This document shows positions 58,702 through 64,000 of a stretch of 64,000 bases of DNA, piece by piece. This DNA is from Cohnella silvisoli (GTDB lineage: Bacteria; Bacillota; Bacilli; Paenibacillales; Paenibacillaceae). The position numbers and the translations under genes are program-made. The first letter of the stretch is position 1. Every line of letters begins with the position of its first letter. The stretch spans positions 1-64,000 of the forward strand of contig NZ_JAIOAP010000003.1 of NCBI RefSeq assembly GCF_021190915.1. Direction: 5' to 3'. The notes below the pieces were generated by a model. That model did not search any database, was not told where the DNA came from, and saw only the letters and a list, made by a program, of their open reading frames with translations.

Positions 58702-60768
58702 ATGAGTGACAACCGACCGACGCTTCAAACGGAGCACGCGCAGGGGAAGGTGCAATATATTTTGCGGCCGCTTCTGCCGATCCTGCTCGACGACGCGTTA
58801 TGGAAGCCCTTTATGGCATATGCGAAAGAGATTCGCGCCGATGCGGTCATGGCGATGAATCTGCATCTGGAGGCGAATCATCCCGATTTGCGGACGCTGC
58901 AGGAACGTCTGCCACTTCTGGCCGAACGGTTCCGGGAGGTGCGCGCCGCCGGGATGAGCCCCATGATTAACTATTACGTGACGCTCGGCCATAGCGGCAT
59001 GCCGCCGGATCGGCATGCGGAAGCTTTCACTTCCCTTGTCGACGGACATGGCAATGCGATACCGGGGTGTCCTTGTCCGCTGTGCCCTGAGTTTCGTGAT
59101 TATATTTCGCAGGCCTACGCTTTGTTCGCCTCGCTGGACATCGACGCGATGTGGATCGACGACGACTTTCGGCTGCACGGCCGCAGGGGCTCGGATACGT
59201 TCCAATGCTTTTGCGATTTGCATCTCGCTGCCTTTGCCCGGAAGCGCGAGCAGGCGGTTCCCTATGACCGAGAACTGCTAATCGGTACGCTGCTGAAACC
59301 GCCGGGGTTATGCACGGAGGAGGAACTGCGGCTGCGGCTCGATTGGCGAACTTTTCAGGAGGAGGTGCTGACAGATACTTTGCGTTTGCTTCGGGATGCC
59401 TGCGTGTCGGCAAATCCGGGCATTGCCATGGGCATCATGACGAACTCGCTCGAATCCGTGCTGCTGAACGGGCGGCACCTGGACGCCGAGATCGCGGCGC
59501 TGCGAACACCGGCTCAAGCGGAGCCATGGGTCAGAATCGGCGGCGCGGCCTACACGGATGAGAATTTGCCCGGGATGCTCGACCGCTGCCAGACGTTCGA
59601 CGATCTTCGTTCGACGCTGCGCGAGCCCAGCGCTATCGGTACGGAAATCGAGCTGTTTCCCTGGACGGTCGGCGGCAAATCGGCGCGCGGCCTGGCATTG
59701 GAGATGTACCAGCTGACGCTTGCCGTCAGTCCGCTGCTCACGCTAAGCATCAACGACGGATTTCTCGGTATGGACGATCTATCGGGAAACTACAGAAAAA
59801 CGCTTGGCCCGCTAAAAACCTATTTGCAGGCGGTATCCGACGCTCAGCAAGGCAAGCGGCGCAGGGGCGCTTCGCTGCCCATTCCCACGTTGCCGGCCGT
59901 AACGGCGCGGATGGATTTGCAGAAGGGCGTGTCGGTGCGGTGGAATCAGGCATTGGCCCGTATAGGCATTCCCGTTGCGGCTTCTGACAGAGCGGTTACG
60001 CTGATCACTTTGCAGGAGGCGACGGCCTATTCGCAGGAAGAACTGAACGAGTGGCTGACCGGCGGCGCGATTGTGACATCGGAAGCCTATTATTACCTTC
60101 GGGAGCGCGGCATGCTGCTGGACTGCCCGATCGAAGTCAAGCGGGGGGATATGACGCACACGATGTGTTTCGAACGGGTGACGACACCTAGCGCGCCTTC
60201 CTGGCTGCGGGACAAAGACACGATCTCGTGGGTGTACATGCCGATGCATACAGAGTTCGTCATTACGGCGAAAGACGGCGCCGAGGCGTGGACGGTCATT
60301 CGCGACAATCTGGGCAACGTGCAAAGCCACGGCGTCACCGTCGTCCGCACGCCACAACACAACATTGCCGTGGTGCCGCATACCGGCGATTTTCTCCAGG
60401 AAACCGGACGCCAGTGGCTGTATCAGCAATTGATGAACGAGCTGACCGGCGGCGACTGTCCGGCCATGGTCGAGTTTGGCGTGAACATCTGCCCGGTATG
60501 GTGGGAAGGCGGCAATGAAGCTATGCTCGGCATCGCCAATTTCAGCCTCGAATGCTATCCTTCGCTCGATTTATGGATACCGACCAGCCGCAAGCTTGCC
60601 GGGGTACAGCGGCTCGGGCGGGATGGTACATGGGAGCCTGCCAACTGCACTTGCGATCGCCATCCGAATGGCGGAATCCGCATGAGCCTAAGGGGGCCAA
60701 GCGTGCCGGAAGGCGCGTCGTTCGAAACTTTTCTGCTTCTGTTCGCCGATTGTTCGAACGTGTCGTGA
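58702..60768 (+). CDS. Putative cytosolic TIM-barrel glycoside hydrolase, family not assigned
   Basis: 688 residues, no signal peptide. Residues about 50-400 look like a glycosidase barrel: ADAVMAMNLHLEANHPDL, GMSPMINYYVTLGHSGMP, LDIDAMWIDDDFRLHGR (an Asp-rich strand end) and AIGTEIELFPWTVGG. CPCPLC (about residue 116) and CFC (about 171) form Cys clusters like those in alpha-galactosidase- or fucosidase-like families with bound metal. C-terminal half is beta-rich with VEFGVNICPVWWEGGNE. It follows the importer genes and likely cleaves the imported oligosaccharide inside the cell. Family assignment needs a profile search. Confidence 0.65.
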   Translation: MSDNRPTLQTEHAQGKVQYILRPLLPILLDDALWKPFMAYAKEIRADAVMAMNLHLEANHPDLRTLQERLPLLAERFREVRAAGMSPMINYYVTLGHSGMPPDRHAEAFTSLVDGHGNAIPGCPCPLCPEFRDYISQAYALFASLDIDAMWIDDDFRLHGRRGSDTFQCFCDLHLAAFARKREQAVPYDRELLIGTLLKPPGLCTEEELRLRLDWRTFQEEVLTDTLRLLRDACVSANPGIAMGIMTNSLESVLLNGRHLDAEIAALRTPAQAEPWVRIGGAAYTDENLPGMLDRCQTFDDLRSTLREPSAIGTEIELFPWTVGGKSARGLALEMYQLTLAVSPLLTLSINDGFLGMDDLSGNYRKTLGPLKTYLQAVSDAQQGKRRRGASLPIPTLPAVTARMDLQKGVSVRWNQALARIGIPVAASDRAVTLITLQEATAYSQEELNEWLTGGAIVTSEAYYYLRERGMLLDCPIEVKRGDMTHTMCFERVTTPSAPSWLRDKDTISWVYMPMHTEFVITAKDGAEAWTVIRDNLGNVQSHGVTVVRTPQHNIAVVPHTGDFLQETGRQWLYQQLMNELTGGDCPAMVEFGVNICPVWWEGGNEAMLGIANFSLECYPSLDLWIPTSRKLAGVQRLGRDGTWEPANCTCDRHPNGGIRMSLRGPSVPEGASFETFLLLFADCSNVS

Positions 60769-60837
60769 TGTCCGTTACGATCCATAACGAAAGTTCCTGT
60801 TTTGCATCAAAATCATTCAGTTGAGGGAGATGGAAGC

Positions 60838-63645
60838 ATGAGCAACGGAAGAGGAATGAATGCAATGTTAAAAATGCTTGTCGCAATCCTGCTGTTGACT
60901 GCCGCGATTGAGCTGCCATTTGGCATGCCAAGCGTTCAGGCAGCGGGCACGACTTACTATGTCAGTTCGTCCGCAGGCAATGACGGCAACAACGGAACGT
61001 TGACGTCAACGCCGTGGAAATCCCTCGTCAAACTGTCGAGCGTGACCTTCAAACCCGGAGATGTGATCAAGCTGCTGGGCGGCGATACGTGGGATAATGG
61101 CGAGACGCTGTCGCTGCACGGCAACGGAACGGCAGCGAACCCGATCACGCTGACCGCCTACGGGACCGGGCGTCCCAAGCTTGTGAACGCGGGAACCGTC
61201 ATTTACATGGAGGATCTTAGCGGCTGGAACGTAAACGGGCTGGAGATTTTCAACAAATTGACGGACAGCCTATCCTGCTACCAGACGGGTCCGTGTGTTC
61301 GCAAAGCCGCGATCGACATCAGCTTTTTCGGCACCGGTATCAGCCATGATATTACGATCGACAACAATCTGGTATACGGACTGGGGAACGGCTACAACAC
61401 GACGGGCATATTCGTCACCACCGCATTCTGGTCCAATTACAAGAAGGAAGTCGCTTACAATTTGAACATCACCAACAATGTCGTCCACGACTTCGGCTGG
61501 TACGGAATCGGCTCCGGCGGTTGGAATGAAGCGGCTTCAAGCCAGATTTTCACATCCGCCCTGTTCCGCAATGTGAAGATGAATCACAACACCGTGTATA
61601 ACGTCTCCAGTCTGGGCGTTGCCATAGCCAATGCCAACAACAGCGAAATGAAATGGAATACCGTACACGATATCGGCTTCTACAGCGGAACGGACCCCAT
61701 CGGCACGGCGGCGGTAATGCCGATAATTTCTTCCCACATCGACGTCATGTTCAACGAGGTGTACAACGTATCCGACAACGGCTCCGGGAACGACGCCTAT
61801 GCGATTGATATTGACTGGACAAGCGAGTTTGTAAACGTTCAGTACAATCGTGTGTACGACACTTTGGGCGGCGGAATCGAGACGATGGCCAACACCCATT
61901 CCACCATTGCCAATAACCGCATGTCGGGCGGACAAGGGAAAACGGCCGTGGGCAACGGCGCCATCGGCATTACCGATTTTACGGGGGATTTGGCCGATTA
62001 CAGCGGCACCAAGAATCTCACCGTCCGCAACAATCTGATCGTCGTCGATCAGCCGAACACTGCCGGCATCAGCGCCAAATACGTGAGCGGCGGCACGTGG
62101 ACGGGCAATCAATTCACGAACAACAAAATCATCCTGACCACCGGCGTGAGCGGAACGGAAGTGTATAACTACGGTGCGAACGCCAGCGTGGCGGTCAGCG
62201 ATTACAACAAGATTTACAGCTCCGGCGGTTCCGCATTTTCCGCCCATTACAACGGAACGAATTACACGGGATTGTCCGGTTGGCGTTCCGGGACAGGCTA
62301 CGATGCCAACAGCTCAACTCTGCCTTTGGATACAACGGCGCCCACGAATCCATCCGGCGCGACGGCAAGCTGGAATAGCGGAAATTCGACCATGAGCGTA
62401 ACCTGGACTGCGGCCACCGATGCGGGAAGCGGCATTTCGCACTACAATATTTATCGTTCCACCGCGTCTTCCTTCACTCCCGGCTATACCAATATGGTCG
62501 GCCAATCAACGACGACTTCCTTCGCGGATACGCAAGAGTTGCAGTCTTCGACGGTTTACTATTATAAGATCCAAGCCGAAGACAACAACGGTAACGTAAG
62601 CGCCGGGACGGCAACCGCGAATGCCACGAGCGGAACGGTGGCGGCTCCGCCGCTCGCCCGGTTTCAGGCATCCATAGATTTCAGCGCAATTCGGCAAGGT
62701 CCGATATGGAATTACGATTCCTTCGACGGCAACAACTATACGAATATTGCGTCGTTCGATTACAGTTACGGGGCATGGCGGGACGGAGCTACGTATTTGA
62801 ATGTCAGCCCGAATTCCCAGCACCCGGAAAGCGCCAAGGAGAGCGTAAGGGCGTGGGTCGCTCCGTATACGGGGACGATTACGGTTACCGCCCAAGGGAA
62901 CATTTCTTTATGGTCATCCGGGGGAGACGGCGTAAATGTCAGGCTGCTGAAAAACGGAACGCAGCTGTGGCCGGCCAGCGGGTACCAGCTTGTGACCTAC
63001 GGCGCGCCTGTGAGCTTCCCGACCACATCCGTTTCCGTTGCGAAGGGGGATACGCTTTATTTTGCCGTGAATCGGAACGTTACCGCTACGAGCGATTCGA
63101 CGACATGGGATCCCGTGATTACCTATACGGCCATTACGGAACCGACTTCGACGAGCACTTATCAGGCGTCCACCGGGTTCAGCACGACCACGCAAGGTCC
63201 GGTGTGGTATTACCAGAAATGGAACGGCATCTCCTTCACGAACATTGCCGCATACGATGCCTCCTGGAGCTCGTGGAGAGACGGGGCTACGTATCTGATG
63301 GTCGGAATCAATTATCAGCATCCCGAGAGCACGGCTTCCAGCGCCCGTACATGGGTCGCTCCGGCGAAAGGCACAGTGGCAGTCTCGGCCAACGGCAATT
63401 TGTCTCTGTGGTCCCCCGGCGGCGACGGCGTATTGGTGAAAATCATGAAAAACGGCATCAAAGTATGGCCCAGAGGGAGTCAGCCTGCCGATAAGTGGCA
63501 GTATGTATCCTACTCGAGTCCGTATACCTTCCCGACGCAACTGATCAACGTTACGGAAGGCGATCAGCTGGAATTTACGGTAAATATGAACGGGACGATC
63601 ACGTCGGACGCGACGACATGGGACCCGATTGTTCAGTATCAATAA
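60838..63645 (+). CDS. Secreted parallel beta-helix polysaccharide-active protein with FN3 and twin C-terminal modules
   Basis: 935 residues. Signal peptide with core MLKMLVAILLLTAAIELPF and cleavage after VQA-AG. Residues about 25-480 form a right-handed parallel beta-helix (TYYVSSSAGNDGNNG at the start; repeated NNxV, NxxHN and NxMSG turns), the fold of pectate lyases and related enzymes. An FN3 domain follows at about 500-600 (AVTWTAATDAGSGISHYNIYRS-type). Two tandem modules of about 155 residues close the protein, each with WRDGATYL, QHPES, WVAP and DGV motifs; these look like carbohydrate-binding modules. The ATG at 60838 follows GAGGGAGA. It likely attacks or holds pectin-like polymer outside the cell. 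Confidence 0.85.
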   Translation: MSNGRGMNAMLKMLVAILLLTAAIELPFGMPSVQAAGTTYYVSSSAGNDGNNGTLTSTPWKSLVKLSSVTFKPGDVIKLLGGDTWDNGETLSLHGNGTAANPITLTAYGTGRPKLVNAGTVIYMEDLSGWNVNGLEIFNKLTDSLSCYQTGPCVRKAAIDISFFGTGISHDITIDNNLVYGLGNGYNTTGIFVTTAFWSNYKKEVAYNLNITNNVVHDFGWYGIGSGGWNEAASSQIFTSALFRNVKMNHNTVYNVSSLGVAIANANNSEMKWNTVHDIGFYSGTDPIGTAAVMPIISSHIDVMFNEVYNVSDNGSGNDAYAIDIDWTSEFVNVQYNRVYDTLGGGIETMANTHSTIANNRMSGGQGKTAVGNGAIGITDFTGDLADYSGTKNLTVRNNLIVVDQPNTAGISAKYVSGGTWTGNQFTNNKIILTTGVSGTEVYNYGANASVAVSDYNKIYSSGGSAFSAHYNGTNYTGLSGWRSGTGYDANSSTLPLDTTAPTNPSGATASWNSGNSTMSVTWTAATDAGSGISHYNIYRSTASSFTPGYTNMVGQSTTTSFADTQELQSSTVYYYKIQAEDNNGNVSAGTATANATSGTVAAPPLARFQASIDFSAIRQGPIWNYDSFDGNNYTNIASFDYSYGAWRDGATYLNVSPNSQHPESAKESVRAWVAPYTGTITVTAQGNISLWSSGGDGVNVRLLKNGTQLWPASGYQLVTYGAPVSFPTTSVSVAKGDTLYFAVNRNVTATSDSTTWDPVITYTAITEPTSTSTYQASTGFSTTTQGPVWYYQKWNGISFTNIAAYDASWSSWRDGATYLMVGINYQHPESTASSARTWVAPAKGTVAVSANGNLSLWSPGGDGVLVKIMKNGIKVWPRGSQPADKWQYVSYSSPYTFPTQLINVTEGDQLEFTVNMNGTITSDATTWDPIVQYQ

Positions 63646-63821
63646 ATGCGCATCCGTATAAGGCGAGGTGATTCAGGAAAGCAACTCATTCAGTCCTGTC
63701 AACAGCACCATGCGACAATTCAAGGGTAATTATGCTGCGCATCGATCCTGATCTTTTCTTGGACGGCACTCCGATCAATCCGCAAAAGTTTCCCAGTATC
63801 TTGTAATTGCACATGTACGAC

Positions 63822-63863
63822 AAAAAGCTGCAGACGCTTCTGGAGGAGCGGGCTGCAGCTTTG
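63822..63863 (-). terminator. Terminator of the reverse-strand GntR gene at the window end
   Basis: AAAGCTGCAG and CTGCAGCTTT form a strong stem; on the reverse strand it is followed by TTTTTG. It lies 19 bp after the stop of the partial gene. The 170 bp between the beta-helix stop (63645) and this terminator shows no other feature. Confidence 0.8.
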
Positions 63864-63881
63864 TCATTTGCAACGTCTTTT

Positions 63882-64000
63882 TCATTCATCCCATTTGACA
63901 CTATGAATGTGTACGGTCAATGCTTCCGAGATTTTATCCATATCGCCTTCCATTAAAACATTCAGCAATACTTCGTGCTCCAGATACACATCGTTTAAAT
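63882..64000 (-). CDS. GntR family regulator, FCD domain (3' end only)
   Basis: The last 39 codons run off the window. DVYLEHEVLLNVLMEGDMDK followed by SEALTVHIHSVKWDE is the end of an FCD effector domain, with the helix carrying a His ligand (VHIHS). The DNA-binding half lies beyond the window edge. Its role is unknown; it ends convergent with the beta-helix gene. Confidence 0.7.
   Translation of the reverse strand, partial: LNDVYLEHEVLLNVLMEGDMDKISEALTVHIHSVKWDE

Noticed and set aside
63686..63901. 71-codon reverse frame near the window end
   Set aside because: It overlaps the FCD-domain gene end and a terminator, and shows no domain.

Overview
The window looks like a chromosomal segment of a Paenibacillus-type Firmicute (Paenibacillaceae; Cohnella is an alternative). 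The evidence is the strong GGAGG ribosome binding sites, YesM/YesN-type two-component regulation of sugar transporters, LplA/B/C-type and CUT1-type ABC importers without their own ATPase, a copper-amine-oxidase-like stalk-domain protein, and a Bacillus-style CcpN/SR1P/PpsR gluconeogenesis block. Base composition is near 50 % GC, rising visibly at about 47-48.6 kb and 52-63 kb. About 50 protein genes are supported. No rRNA, tRNA, CRISPR array, intact IS element or prophage was seen.

Layout. 0.1-2 kb: exported stalk-domain protein and a FadR-type GntR regulator. 2.2-5.1 kb: operon of PIG-L deacetylase, zinc alcohol dehydrogenase and enolase-superfamily enzyme, with a GntR-type palindrome at its promoter. 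5.3-9.8 kb: membrane S41 protease, SPFH protein plus ribbon-helix-helix protein, a YesM kinase remnant and a lactonase-like beta-propeller. 9.9-18.2 kb: Gfo/Idh oxidoreductase, TIM-barrel isomerase, an unusual regulator with a GGDEF-like domain, then epimerase, DHDPS-family lyase, two-subunit L-serine dehydratase and M20 amidohydrolase. 18.5-21.8 kb: reverse-strand operon RidA, M20 peptidase, SDR, IclR. 22.2-36.5 kb: a second sugar-acid or amino-sugar-like catabolic region with a GntR-SBP fusion regulator, D-threonine-aldolase-like enzyme, enolase-superfamily enzyme, three Gfo/Idh proteins, a CUT1 importer, a nitrilase-superfamily enzyme, a Uma2 protein and an AraC regulator. 37-42.4 kb: gapB-like GAPDH, a 55-codon SR1P-like protein, pyruvate phosphate dikinase, CcpN and the PPDK regulatory protein, forming a gluconeogenic island. 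43-46.8 kb: IclR with a class III aminotransferase and an M81 (MlrC) protein. 46.9-48.6 kb: phytanoyl-CoA-dioxygenase-like protein divergent from an AraC regulator. 48.8-63.6 kb: LacI regulator, YesM/YesN pair, a frameshifted GH67-like glycosidase, an LplABC-type importer, a TIM-barrel putative glycosidase and a secreted parallel beta-helix protein, probably a plant-polysaccharide utilisation locus. The window ends inside a reverse-strand GntR/FCD gene.

The most unusual signal is non-coding. Five intergenic sites (18.2, 21.9, 27.5, 36.6 and 42.4 kb) carry short tandem arrays whose units differ in sequence but share a 51-52 bp period and one short hairpin per unit, usually with a 5-nt T-rich (or A-rich) loop. 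The stems change in a compensatory way. I know of no described element that matches. Other notable points are the SR1P-like gene overlapping both gapB and ppdK, two copies of an operator-promoter module with identical spacing upstream of 27.7 and 33.2 kb genes, an 80-bp duplicated control region at 53.0 and 54.9 kb, a consensus promoter and terminator just upstream of the Uma2 gene, and a 12-bp stem that hides the ribosome binding site of the 11.9-kb regulator.
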